Below, in pieces: positions 19,978-29,900 of a stretch of DNA of 64,000 bases (position 1 is its first letter; each line of letters opens with the position of its first letter). The translations under genes and the position numbers were made by a program. The stretch is from Allopusillimonas ginsengisoli. Lineage in GTDB: Bacteria > Pseudomonadota > Gammaproteobacteria > Burkholderiales > Burkholderiaceae_B. The stretch lies in NCBI RefSeq assembly GCF_004153455.1, contig NZ_SDQE01000015.1:24792-88791 (forward strand), given 5' to 3'. Below the pieces are notes generated by a model. That model did not search any database and was not told the origin of the DNA. It saw nothing but the letters and a program-made list of their open reading frames with translations.

Positions 19978-21099
19978 CTAGAACTTCATCTGTTCAAGAT
20001 TGCCCTGGCCATCCCACTTGAAGACCGCAAACTCAAAGTGCTTCAGATCGCCCTTTTCGTCGTACTCGACCTTGCCGATTGCCGTATCAAAGGTATTGCT
20101 GTGCATGTAATCGGCGACTTTCTCGGGGTCATCGCCGACGGCATTGATACTGTCGGCCAGTATCTGCACGGCGGCATAGGCCGGAAAGGTAAACGCCCCA
20201 TCCGGGCTGCGCTTGTAAGTGGTGAAGTGTTCCAGCACGTCCTTGTTGCTGGGCAGCTTGGTAAAGTCTGCCGGCAGTGTGACCAGCAGCCCTTCGACAG
20301 CCGGTCCGGCAATGGCCACGAGGTCTTTGTTGGCAACGCCTTCAGGGCCCATGAATTGCGTCTTCAAGCCTTGCTCGCGCGCCTGGCGCAGCAATAAGCC
20401 GAGTTCGGCATGATAGCCGCCAAAATAGATAAGATCTGGATCCTGCGACTTCAGCTTGGTGATCACAGCGGAATAATCACTGTCGCCAACGTTGATGCCC
20501 TCGAACAATGCGATATTCGCGCCGGCCTTCGTAAGATTGTCTCGAACCTGATTTGCGACACCCGATCCATAGGTTTGCTTGTCATGCAGAATGGCAATCG
20601 ACTTGGGCTTGAGTTGCTTCAGGATATAGTCTGCCGCAAAGGGCCCTTGCTGGTCGTCGCGGCCTATCGTGCGGAAAAAGAAATGCGGCTTGATGGTGTC
20701 GGTAACCAGCGGCGAGGTGGCGCCCGGGGTGATCGCGACGATGCCTTCTTGCTCATAGACGTTGACTGCCGGCACAGTGGTGCCCGAACACGCGTGGGCC
20801 ACCGCAAACTTGGCGCCCTCGTTGATGACGCGGTTGGCAGCTGGGACGGCCTGCTTGGGCTCGCAGCCGTCGTCGATAAGCAGTGGTTGAAGCTTGCGGC
20901 CCTTGACGCCGCCTGCTGCGTTAATCGCATCAATGGCCGTAAGCGCGCCAGCCTGGATCTGATCGCCGTACTGGGTTGCGGGCCCGGTCATGGGTTGTGG
21001 AATGCCGATTTTGATGTTGTCGGCGGCATAAACATTGCCGACTATCGCTGCTGCGCCCAGCGCCAAAAGCAAAGGCGATATTTTCTTGATGAACCTCAT
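19978..21099 (-). CDS. livK: Branched-chain amino acid ABC transporter substrate-binding protein
   Basis: A 373-residue periplasmic binding protein. The signal peptide MRFIKKISPLLLALGAAAIV ends at a cleavage site near NVYA-ADN. The mature part starts IKIGIPQPMTGPATQYGDQI, typical of the LivJ/LivK family. A Cys pair near residues 80 and 105 (DDGCEP, AHACSG) matches the family disulfide. AGGAG precedes the ATG at 21099; the open frame upstream is not used. Ligand specificity (Leu/Ile/Val or another amino acid) cannot be told from sequence. The 250 bp upstream to proC holds its promoter; no clear operator was seen there. Confidence 0.94.
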   Translation of the reverse strand: MRFIKKISPLLLALGAAAIVGNVYAADNIKIGIPQPMTGPATQYGDQIQAGALTAIDAINAAGGVKGRKLQPLLIDDGCEPKQAVPAANRVINEGAKFAVAHACSGTTVPAVNVYEQEGIVAITPGATSPLVTDTIKPHFFFRTIGRDDQQGPFAADYILKQLKPKSIAILHDKQTYGSGVANQVRDNLTKAGANIALFEGINVGDSDYSAVITKLKSQDPDLIYFGGYHAELGLLLRQAREQGLKTQFMGPEGVANKDLVAIAGPAVEGLLVTLPADFTKLPSNKDVLEHFTTYKRSPDGAFTFPAYAAVQILADSINAVGDDPEKVADYMHSNTFDTAIGKVEYDEKGDLKHFEFAVFKWDGQGNLEQMKF

Positions 21100-21349
21100 G
21101 CCCGTAGATCTCCTGTTGAGCTTGCCGTAATGCACGCCCATGTTACGGGCCCGCGTATCGAATACGGCAAGCCATGTTGTTAGCTTCCGCCTGAAACGGC
21201 AAGCGTATTCTGACGATATGTAACGCCCCTGTCACTACGGATAAGCCCTTACGACAGTTTAATTTTTTTTGTTCAGATTCGCCTTATGTCAAAACTGGCA
21301 GCCAGCAGCCGGCACAGCGACATCGCAGCACAGGCGCCGGGAGTTCCGT

Positions 21350-22183
21350 TTATCCTGAAAACTCGGTCGACAGCTCGGCGGCGCGTTCGCGGGCAGCCTT
21401 CATGGCTTGCCGGACAATGGCGCCAAAGCCCTCTTGATTGAAGACGTCAAGCGCAGCGGCGGTAGTACCCCCTTTTGAGGTCACGCGTTCACGTAGCGTC
21501 ACGAGATCTTCGGACGACAGGCCGGCAAGCTGGGTGGCGCCTGTAACCGTCGCCAGCGCCAGTTTGCGCGCCACGTCTGGCGCCAGCCCCTGCTCCACGC
21601 CGCCCTGGATCAGGGACTCCAGAAACAGAAAGACGTAAGCCGGCCCACTGCCCGAGAGTGCGGTCACGGCATCAATCCCGGCGTCGTCATCCACCCAGAC
21701 CACCTCCCCCACCGCGCGCAGCATCTGCTGTGCAATGGCGCGGTCGTCTTCGGAGACGCCGTCCAGCGCAAGCAACCCTGTTGCCCCCGCGCCAATCAAA
21801 GCGGGGGTATTGGGCATACAGCGTATCAGCCGGGTCCAGGGCTGATCTGCGGTGCCCAACCATTGCGCGAGCGTGCCCGTGGAGATGCCGGCCGCGACAC
21901 TGATAACCAGCGTGTCGACAGCCAGATAGGGGCGGCAGCTTTCCACTGCCTGCTTCAGATATTGTGGCTTGACTGCAAAAATCCACACATGCTGCCCGCT
22001 CAGCGTTTGATCGGCCTGCGCAGCGGCCGTAGCCCCCTGCGCTGTCCACTGGCCACGTACCTGTTCGTTGGGATCGATGATATGCACATCGTGCGCACCG
22101 CAGCGCTTGCCGATAAGACCGGCCGCCAGGGCGCTCGCCATATTGCCGCCACCAATGAATGCGAGCTTGAGTTCTTTAGACAT
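21350..22183 (-). CDS. proC: Pyrroline-5-carboxylate reductase
   Basis: A 277-residue enzyme that reduces 1-pyrroline-5-carboxylate to L-proline with NAD(P)H, the last step of proline synthesis. It shows the Rossmann start LAFIGGGNMASALAAGLIG, KPQYLKQAV, RCMPNTPALIGAGATGL and the C-terminal signature ALSGSGPAYVFLFLESLIQGGV. It ends with a typical GGTTAAALDVFNQEGF segment. It is a single gene, divergent from ugpB across about 200 bp that presumably holds both promoters. Confidence 0.96.
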   Translation of the reverse strand: MSKELKLAFIGGGNMASALAAGLIGKRCGAHDVHIIDPNEQVRGQWTAQGATAAAQADQTLSGQHVWIFAVKPQYLKQAVESCRPYLAVDTLVISVAAGISTGTLAQWLGTADQPWTRLIRCMPNTPALIGAGATGLLALDGVSEDDRAIAQQMLRAVGEVVWVDDDAGIDAVTALSGSGPAYVFLFLESLIQGGVEQGLAPDVARKLALATVTGATQLAGLSSEDLVTLRERVTSKGGTTAAALDVFNQEGFGAIVRQAMKAARERAAELSTEFSG

Positions 22184-22384
22184 GGGATCTGTAATGATTC
22201 GTTTGTAATAAATGAATAGCGCTATTGTAAGGGGAGTGCCAAGATAACTGCTTGCGGTTCAATGTTTTGATTGACCGGGCCCAGGGATTGTCGTTACAGT
22301 CACCGCCGTGTCACATACGAGTCATAAACTTCAAAATGTGGCCCGCCATGTCGCACAGGCAGGGCCCTTACCAGGAGAATATCT

Positions 22385-23692
22385 ATGCGAACAAAACTTT
22401 TTGCGTTGTCGCTTGCCGGCGTGATCGCCAGCATGGGAACAGCGCATGCGGCCACCGACATCAATTTCTGGCACTCCATGCAGGGCGCGCTCGGAGAGCG
22501 CGTCAATGAGCTGGTCGATGATTTCAATAAAAGCCAGTCCGACTACGTTGTGCATGCGATTTACAAAGGCTCGTACGGCGAGTCCATGAATGCCGGTATC
22601 GCGGCATTTCGTGCCGGCAATGCGCCGGATGTGCTCCAGGTATTCGAGGTTGGCACCGCCACGATGATGCATGCCAAAGGCGCCATCATGCCTGTCCAGG
22701 AAATGTCCGAAAAGGCTGGCGATCCCATCAACCCCGATGACTTCCTGGGTGCCGTGGCGGGTTACTACTCGTCCAGCGAAGGCAAGCTGATTTCCATGCC
22801 TTTCAACAGCTCCACACCGGTGTTTTACTACAACAAGGATGCCTTCAAGAAGGCAGGACTTGATACCGAAAACCCACCCAAAACCTGGCAAGAAGTCGAA
22901 GAAGCGGGCAAGAAGCTGCGCGCAGCGGGCATGGAGTGCGGTTACACCACCTCCTGGCCGTCCTGGATTCAACTGGAAACCTTTGCCGCCTGGCATAACA
23001 TTCCTTACGCATCGCAGAACAACGGGTTTGATGGCCCCGAAGCGCGCCTGGAACTCGACAACCCGCTGTTCGTACGCCACCTGACCAATCTGGCCAAGAT
23101 GTCCAAGGAAGGCACCTTTACCTATGGCGGCCGGGGCGACGCGCCCAATGCCTTGTTCACCTCGGGCAAATGCGGCATGTTTACCGGCTCCAGCGGCAAC
23201 CGTGCCAATATCATCAAGACCGGCAACTTCGACTTCGGCACCTCGTTCCTGCCGTACTACGACGACGTCAAAGGGGCGCCCCAGAACTCCATCATCGGTG
23301 GCGCCTCGCTGTGGGTGTTCAGCAAAAAGTCGCCCGAAGTCTACAAGGGCGTGACCAAGTTCTTCAAGTTTTTGTCCAGCCCCGAAAAGGCAGCCCAGTG
23401 GCACCAGGCTACCGGTTACGTCCCTGTGACTAAAGCGGGCTACGAAGTCACCAAGGAATCAGGCTTTTACGAGAAAAACCCTGGCACCGACATCCCCGTC
23501 AAGCAGCTGGATGCCACCACGACCGAAAACTCGCGCGGCATCCGTCTTGGCTACCTGCCCCAGATCCGCGAAATCGAGGAAGGAGAAATGGAAAGCATCT
23601 TCTCCGGCAAGGAAACCGCGGAGCAAGGCGTGGCCAATATGAATAAGCGCGGAAACGAACTGCTCGAACGGTTCGAGAAAAGCGTCAAGTAA
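22385..23692 (+). CDS. ugpB: sn-Glycerol-3-phosphate ABC transporter substrate-binding protein
   Basis: A 435-residue periplasmic binding protein with signal peptide MRTKLFALSLAGVIASMGTA cleaved after AHA. UgpB marks are INFWHSMQGALGERVNELV, the PDVLQVFEVGTATMM loop, MPFNSSTPVFYYNKDAFKKAG and YTTSWPSWIQLE. It delivers glycerol-3-phosphate or its diesters to the UgpAE pore, supplying phosphate and carbon. The cluster order ugpB-A-E-C is complete. No ugpQ phosphodiesterase follows here. Confidence 0.95.
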   Translation: MRTKLFALSLAGVIASMGTAHAATDINFWHSMQGALGERVNELVDDFNKSQSDYVVHAIYKGSYGESMNAGIAAFRAGNAPDVLQVFEVGTATMMHAKGAIMPVQEMSEKAGDPINPDDFLGAVAGYYSSSEGKLISMPFNSSTPVFYYNKDAFKKAGLDTENPPKTWQEVEEAGKKLRAAGMECGYTTSWPSWIQLETFAAWHNIPYASQNNGFDGPEARLELDNPLFVRHLTNLAKMSKEGTFTYGGRGDAPNALFTSGKCGMFTGSSGNRANIIKTGNFDFGTSFLPYYDDVKGAPQNSIIGGASLWVFSKKSPEVYKGVTKFFKFLSSPEKAAQWHQATGYVPVTKAGYEVTKESGFYEKNPGTDIPVKQLDATTTENSRGIRLGYLPQIREIEEGEMESIFSGKETAEQGVANMNKRGNELLERFEKSVK

Positions 23693-23714
23693 CACAGTGT
23701 ATTAAAATCGCCAC

Positions 23715-24596
23715 ATGGAAAAACGCGTCGTCTTTACACACAAGACACTTCCCTATCTGCTGCTTCTGCCGCAGCTGGCCATTACGGTAGTGTTCTTCTT
23801 CCTGCCCGCCGGGCAGGCCATGTGGCAATCGTTCCGTCTGGAGGATCCTTTCGGGCTGTCCTCGCAGTTCGTGGGGTTCTCCAACTTCGCCGAGCTTTTT
23901 TCCAGCGACGAATACATCAATTCCTTCAAGATAACCGCCCTGTTCTCTCTGCTCGTGGCAGGCGCGGGCCTGGCCATTTCCCTCCTGCTTGCCGTGATGG
24001 CAGACCGCGTCATCAAGGGTGCGGGGGTCTACAAAACACTGCTGATCTGGCCCTACGCTGTAGCCACCGCAGTCGCTGGCGTACTCTGGCTATTTCTGTT
24101 TTCGCCATCCGTCGGGATTCTCGCCGTATTTCTCACCAAGCTGAACATAGGCTGGAACCCTCGCCTGAATGGCAACGACGCCATGACGCTGGTGGTGCTG
24201 GCCTCCGTCTGGAAACAGATCTCCTATAACTTCCTGTTTTTTCTCGCAGGGCTGCAGTCCATTCCCCGCTCGCTGATTGAAGCAGCCGCCATCGACGGCG
24301 CCAGCCCCGTGCGGCGTTTCTGGACCATCGTATTCCCTTTGCTGTCCCCAACAACGTTCTTCCTGCTCATCATCAATGTCATCTACGCGTTCTTCGACAC
24401 GTTCGCCATTATTGACATCATCACGCAGGGCGGGCCAGGCTCCAGCACATCGATTCTCGTCTACAACGTCTACAACACAGGATTCAAGGGCCTGGATCTT
24501 GGTTCATCGGCCGCGCAGTCGGTGATACTGATGCTTATCGTGATAGCGCTGACTATCGTCCAATTCCGCTATATAGACCGCAAGGTCAATTACTGA
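23715..24596 (+). CDS. ugpA: sn-Glycerol-3-phosphate ABC transporter permease UgpA
   Basis: A 293-residue inner-membrane permease with six main hydrophobic spans. The cytoplasmic EAA loop ([20 protein letters not shown]) binds the UgpC ATPase, and the segment [20 protein letters not shown] is typical of MalF/UgpA-type subunits. It lies 22 bases after ugpB and 39 bases before ugpE in the same operon. Confidence 0.95.
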   Translation: MEKRVVFTHKTLPYLLLLPQLAITVVFFFLPAGQAMWQSFRLEDPFGLSSQFVGFSNFAELFSSDEYINSFKITALFSLLVAGAGLAISLLLAVMADRVIKGAGVYKTLLIWPYAVATAVAGVLWLFLFSPSVGILAVFLTKLNIGWNPRLNGNDAMTLVVLASVWKQISYNFLFFLAGLQSIPRSLIEAAAIDGASPVRRFWTIVFPLLSPTTFFLLIINVIYAFFDTFAIIDIITQGGPGSSTSILVYNVYNTGFKGLDLGSSAAQSVILMLIVIALTIVQFRYIDRKVNY

Positions 24597-24635
24597 CGCT
24601 CCGCGTCCACTATCCGCTATTACGCTCACGCCGAC

Positions 24636-25478
24636 ATGATCGAACGCCGCCCCGTACTGGATGTTGTCACCCATATCATTCTGCTGATCGGGGTGGCAAT
24701 TATCGCCTTTCCAATTTATGTCACCTTCGTGGCCTCCACACAGACAGCCCAAGAAGTGGCTCGCGCGCCGATGTCCTTGCTGCCCGGCTCGCACTTCCTG
24801 GAGAACTACTGGACCGTGCTGGCCGGCGGCGCCGCCAACACGCCGCCGGTTGCGCGCATGATGTGGATCAGCACGGTCATGGCGCTGGTCATCGCCATCG
24901 GCAAAATCACCATTTCAATGCTGTCCGCGTTTGCGGTGGTCTATTTCCGCTTTCGCTTTCGCATGTTCTTTTTCTGGATGATTTTTGTCACCCTGATGCT
25001 GCCGGTCGAAGTACGCATTGCCCCAACCTATAAAGTCGTCGCCGATCTGGGCATGCTCAACAGTTACGCCGGCCTCACACTGCCACTTATCGCGTCGGCA
25101 ACGGCCACCTTTCTCTTTCGCCAGTTTTTCCTGACCATACCCGATGAGCTCATCGAGGCCGCCCGCATCGACGGCGCGGGGCCCATGCGGTTCTTTTGGG
25201 ATGTTCTGCTGCCGCTGTCACGCACCAGTATTGCAGCGCTATTCGTCATTCAATTCATCTACGGATGGAATCAATACCTGTGGCCGCTGATTATTACCAC
25301 TCAGGAAAACATGTATCCCGTAGTGATTGGCATCAAGCGCATGATCGCGGGCGGCGATAGCGTCACGGAATGGAACCTGGTGATGGCGACCGCATTGCTT
25401 GCCATGATTCCACCCGTGGCAGTGGTCGTCTTCATGCAAAAATGGTTCGTCAAAGGCCTTGTGGACGCCGAAAAATAA
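24636..25478 (+). CDS. ugpE: sn-Glycerol-3-phosphate ABC transporter permease UgpE
   Basis: A 280-residue permease partner of UgpA with six hydrophobic spans. The EAA loop is [20 protein letters not shown], and the C-terminal part ([20 protein letters not shown]) is characteristic of UgpE/MalG subunits. It starts at an ATG with no strong ribosome site, 39 bases after ugpA. Confidence 0.95.
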   Translation: MIERRPVLDVVTHIILLIGVAIIAFPIYVTFVASTQTAQEVARAPMSLLPGSHFLENYWTVLAGGAANTPPVARMMWISTVMALVIAIGKITISMLSAFAVVYFRFRFRMFFFWMIFVTLMLPVEVRIAPTYKVVADLGMLNSYAGLTLPLIASATATFLFRQFFLTIPDELIEAARIDGAGPMRFFWDVLLPLSRTSIAALFVIQFIYGWNQYLWPLIITTQENMYPVVIGIKRMIAGGDSVTEWNLVMATALLAMIPPVAVVVFMQKWFVKGLVDAEK

Positions 25479-25533
25479 AAACGCCCTGCTTCCTCAACGC
25501 TGGACGACACCGAACAGAATCTGGAATCCCATC

Positions 25534-26628
25534 ATGGCAACGCTCAGTTTTCGCAACGTAACCAAGACATACTCGAATGGTGTCCCCGTTATACACGGCA
25601 TCAATATGGAAGTCTCCGATGGAGAGTTCATCGTCATTGTGGGCCCGTCAGGCTGTGGAAAATCCACGCTGATGCGCATGGTCGCCGGGCTGGAAGGCAT
25701 CACCGGTGGCGACATCGCGATAGACGGCAAGGTCGTCAACACCCTGGAACCGGCCGAGCGGGACATCGCCATGGTCTTTCAGAACTATGCCTTGTATCCC
25801 CACATGAGCGTATTCGACAACATGGCTTATGGCCTGAAAATACGCAAATTCACCAAGACGCAAATCCGTGAAAAGGTGCAGGATGCCGCACGCATCCTCG
25901 AACTCACGCATTTGCTGGATCGTCGGCCGGGTCAGCTATCGGGCGGCCAGCGCCAACGCGTCGCCATGGGACGGGCCATCGTGCGCGACCCCAAGGTGTT
26001 TCTGTTCGACGAACCCTTGTCCAACCTGGATGCAAAACTACGCGTACAGATGCGTCTTGAAATCCAGAAGCTGCATCGGCGTCTGGGCACCACCAGCCTT
26101 TACGTCACGCACGACCAGGTCGAAGCCATGACGCTGGCTCAGCGCATGGTGGTGATGAACAAAGGCATTCCGGAACAAATAGGCACGCCCGTCGAGGTAT
26201 TCGAGAAACCCGCTTCCATTTTCGTGGCGAGCTTCATTGGTTCGCCGCCCATGAATCTGATTCCGGTCCAGATTGATGACCAGTGCCGCGTCTGTGATGA
26301 AAATGGAGCCGTGCTGGCGTTTGATCCTGCACTTGTACCGGCGATGCTCGCCAATCGCAAGGTCATCATGGGAATGCGCCCAGAGCACATCAAGTTGCAC
26401 GCACAGGGGATACCCGTTCAAATCGAAATGATCGAAATCCTGGGCTCTGAGCAATTGATACACGGGCGGCACGGCGATACACCCATCGTGCTGCGCAGCC
26501 CGATCGGCCTGACCAAAGACGATCCGCTGGCAATAGGCGAGGCAGTGCAGATTGGCACCGATGGCCAGCACGCATTGCATTGGTTCGATCCCGACAGCGG
26601 CAAGCGCATCGGCGATGAGTTGTTCTGA
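25534..26628 (+). CDS. ugpC: sn-Glycerol-3-phosphate ABC transporter ATP-binding protein UgpC
   Basis: A 364-residue MalK/UgpC-type ATPase. Walker A is [13 protein letters not shown], the signature [16 protein letters not shown], Walker [17 protein letters not shown] and the switch His is in [10 protein letters not shown]. The C-terminal OB-type regulatory domain starts near [12 protein letters not shown]. The open frame extends 25 codons upstream, overlapping ugpE, but the conserved start [16 protein letters not shown] sits at 25534. It is the last chromosomal gene before the ICE-side region. Confidence 0.95.
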   Translation: MATLSFRNVTKTYSNGVPVIHGINMEVSDGEFIVIVGPSGCGKSTLMRMVAGLEGITGGDIAIDGKVVNTLEPAERDIAMVFQNYALYPHMSVFDNMAYGLKIRKFTKTQIREKVQDAARILELTHLLDRRPGQLSGGQRQRVAMGRAIVRDPKVFLFDEPLSNLDAKLRVQMRLEIQKLHRRLGTTSLYVTHDQVEAMTLAQRMVVMNKGIPEQIGTPVEVFEKPASIFVASFIGSPPMNLIPVQIDDQCRVCDENGAVLAFDPALVPAMLANRKVIMGMRPEHIKLHAQGIPVQIEMIEILGSEQLIHGRHGDTPIVLRSPIGLTKDDPLAIGEAVQIGTDGQHALHWFDPDSGKRIGDELF

Positions 26629-26973
26629 CTGGCGAGGATCCGGGTGTTGATTGCCCGTGTATCGCCTGGTATGCCGGAGCGCTTTCAAAAAAGGGCCGGT
26701 GTCAAGCCCTTCATGGAAAACACATGGGGCTTGAAACCATATATGGGGCAATAGGTTAGCTCTGTTTCGTGCCGCTTGCAGGGGATGCGGCGTTGTGGGC
26801 TGGGAGCCACATGAGTGCCTGGGGAAAGCAAGCCGAAGCGCGCTGTGGCGAGCCGAATATCAAAGTGGCAACGGACTGGTTTCTCAATCTCGCCTATCGT
26901 TTCGCAAGCTGATCGGGCTTATCGCTCATAGGGTCCTTACTGCTTCTGACTTCACTTTCTTGATTTCGTCCCG
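26629..26973. other. 345-bp non-coding gap between ugpC and the DRT1-like gene
   Basis: The gap lies between the 3' ends of two convergent genes. No credible gene or tRNA was found. It contains one clear element, the inverted repeat at 26702-26734. If the RT-nitrilase gene is ICE cargo, the ICE/chromosome junction (attachment site) should lie in here. No copy of a TTTTTCAT-type core, known from Tn4371-family sites, was recognised. Confidence 0.5.
26702..26734. repeat. Inverted repeat downstream of ugpC (terminator stem or attachment-site arms)
   Basis: Perfect 8-bp arms TCAAGCCC and GGGCTTGA are separated by 17 bp containing a smaller CATG...CATG pair. The loop is long and no T tract follows, so an ordinary terminator is not convincing. 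Its position at the probable edge of the mobile element makes a recombinase core site another possibility. Confidence 0.4.
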
Positions 26974-29900
26974 TCATCGGGGCCGCCCCTTGTATCCAGC
27001 CGGCGGTGCCTTTAGAGCTTTCGGAGCCTTGGCTGCTGCCGTGGATTTGAAGATAGAAGGGTCAACTTCAAACACGCTGACAGCGACCTGCTGATTTCCA
27101 TGCACATGTGCGATGAGACGCTCGTGCTTGGGCAGCGGCACCTGTGCCGTCGATCCGCCAAACTCGCCTGAGTTGGCGAGGACAACCGGTTGGTACATGT
27201 GGAAATGCAACGCAGCCACCATATTGTCGAACGTCTGCACATCTTGATTCAGCGCTGCGACCAAGAACATGTCCGATCTGTCACGAAGGTCGGCCACAAG
27301 GTCCAAGTCCGTCGCGTCGTAGCAAATGGCCGCTGCAATGCGTGTGCGGGTCTTGGCGCCAATCGGCAACTCGACCAGCGTCACATGTGGCCGGTGGCCC
27401 TTCACACCCATCCTCACCTCGTCCTTCATCGGATGCTGCTTGCCTTGCCAAGCGTACTGGAATGCCCGCCCGTGGCCTGCAGACTCAGTTCGAATCAGCC
27501 ACAGGCCTTGATTGACGATGCCGCCAGCCTTGCGCGAATGAAGGAATGTCAAGCCGGTAAAAATGTTGGCTCGGATCTTGTCTGAAAGTCGCCTCAGCAA
27601 AAAGACGTGCTCCGGATGCACGGCCAACTCCGGGAACAGAATGACATCGACTACCGGCTCATCGCTCTTGTTGGATGTAGTTGCATAGCTTGCCGATGAC
27701 CAGGTCTTGAGCTTCTGATAAGTCAGCCTGCAAACCTCAGCCAGATGGCGGCGATGTTCTGCCAAAGTTCCCGGCGTCCAATGCGTCGGGTCTTTGTCAT
27801 CAAACTCTTCTCGCCGCGGGCGCATCGGCTGAACGATGGCCACGCGCAATGGCCGATCCTGCAAGGGCTCATGATCATCCACAGGCACCACGTACATCGG
27901 TGTATTGCTTCGGTGGCCAAACAGTGTGCGCTGGGCCACGATGCGCTCTTGAACGAGCGCAAGCAGTTCGGCTGCGGTCCGGACATCGCCCGCTGCCGAC
28001 GCTGCGTTTGCGCGAAACTCAACTCCTGGCCATTGCAGGAGCGTCGAAAGCAGGCTGGAGAGCCACGGCGACACTGGCCCAGGCTCGTCCAGCAACCCAC
28101 GTCCGGAGTTCAAAAGGCCGAAACGACGTTTGAACCAAGTGCTGCGCAGGCCACTGTATCGGCCCACCTCCTCGGTGACAAGGTAGCGACGGCTCGTGAA
28201 GTCAAACTCTCCGGTAAGGGCCGAGCGCAGGATACGCCCCAGTCCGTAGAGCCAAGCCTTTTCGGGTGCCACCCAAGGAGGACTGTCGTACAGTGGGTTT
28301 GTCGCATCTCCTCCTTCAATTGACTCCACATGCAAGAAGCCCGGCTGCTCAGGCATTTCCGATAGCTTTTGCCAATCCTCGCACCGAAGCATGATGTCAA
28401 CGGCGCTCTTCCCCGCAGACAACTGCTCTTCCACGCCCTGGTATCGAAGTAACGCATCAGCGAGCATGAGCAGAGAATTTTCTTGGTCGAAAAGGTTGTT
28501 AGGCTCGCTGATGATTTGCAGGAGGGACTGAACACCCTTCAACTTAGCCGGATGCCTCCGAGAGTTGCTTTGCCGCTTGGTGGCTTGGACCAAAGCGGCT
28601 GGCACAAACTGGCGCCAGTTTGCGGCCCGTCGCCCATTCAGCGCTGCCATCAACAAATCCGGACGACTCAGCGCCACGGATTGCACAACATCCTCCCGAA
28701 TCCCTTCTTCATCTGTGCGCCGCAACCCTTCCGACAACCACACACCGAAGCGCCGTACATTCGGCTGCAATTGCTGCGCCACGATCGCTAAGGGTATGAC
28801 ATCTCTCAGCGCTTCACCTCGCACGGGCTCAAACAGAGCCGCGCGTTGCAATGCGGCGTACGCCTGTACCTCGGGGGCAACTTCGACCACCATAGCGAGT
28901 GACGCATCACCGATAGAAGCCAGATACAGGCGGGCCTGCTGGCGGAGATACCAAGGCGATGAAGTCCGTTCAGTCAAAATGCGACGCGCTATTCCGCCGA
29001 GATCCTCGCGGTAACCTTGAATATCAACGCCCTCCGGGTAATCCTCCGGCTCACGGAAGCCAGTCTCCACCGCACCCGCTCGCAAAAGATCCGCCAGAAC
29101 ATACTCTGCTACGCGCACTTGCCTGCGCTTTGCTGCGTCCAGACCCGCCGCCACGTCGAAAAGCTTGATGCTGAGTGCCTCGGTCACGGGACTCAACAGG
29201 CGGGGGTGAGGGAACAGGTCCAAGCCACACCGCAGCAGCAAGACCAGCGCAGGATTCTCGGCCCAGCATTTGATGAGCTTGCGTGCCGTCGATTCGAACT
29301 CATGAGACAGCACCACTCCCTGTGTCACGTGGTCACTAATAGTCTCGGATGAGCCAGCCGGACTTTCGAGATCCGTCATCGCCAACCGATGCCGCATCAA
29401 CTGGGCAATTCGCGTCGCGACGAACCGCTTCACGGTGTCGTCTCTCACGTCAGTGTTGGGCACAGCAACCGTAGCCAAGCCCAATCGAGATGGCGCGGGA
29501 TCGGCGACGCTTTCAATCTGCTCAGATACCCACAATAGCCCATCAAGGCCGCCCGCCGCCTGTGCCAGAGACTCTAGGTCAAAGGTCCCACTCAACTCTG
29601 CGTTAAGCATCTCCATCAAAGCGGACACGTGACTCTGCGCCGAGATCGCTCGGTATGAGGTGGCCACACACTTATCTAACGACAGTTCAAGTGATCTCCG
29701 CGCACCCATGCGCTCGCAATGTGCCTTCAGAACTGAGGTCACATAACTTTTGACATGTTCCAACAACGCAGCCTGCCCAAGCCCGCCAGCCCCACTCTTG
29801 GCCTCGAAAACGAGACGCATGTCATCGACATATCTGCAGTAGTCCAGCAGCTTGACGTCGTCGCCGACCATGGTCCCATCGGCTACAGACTTTTGCATGT

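Noticed and set aside
26629..26973. tRNA gene as ICE integration target
   Set aside because: No tRNA-like cloverleaf or conserved T-loop sequence was found; Tn4371-type elements do not require one.
26795..27094. 100-codon plus-strand frame at the ugpC/DRT1 gap
   Set aside because: It has no recognisable motif and overlaps the 3' end of the RT-nitrilase gene.
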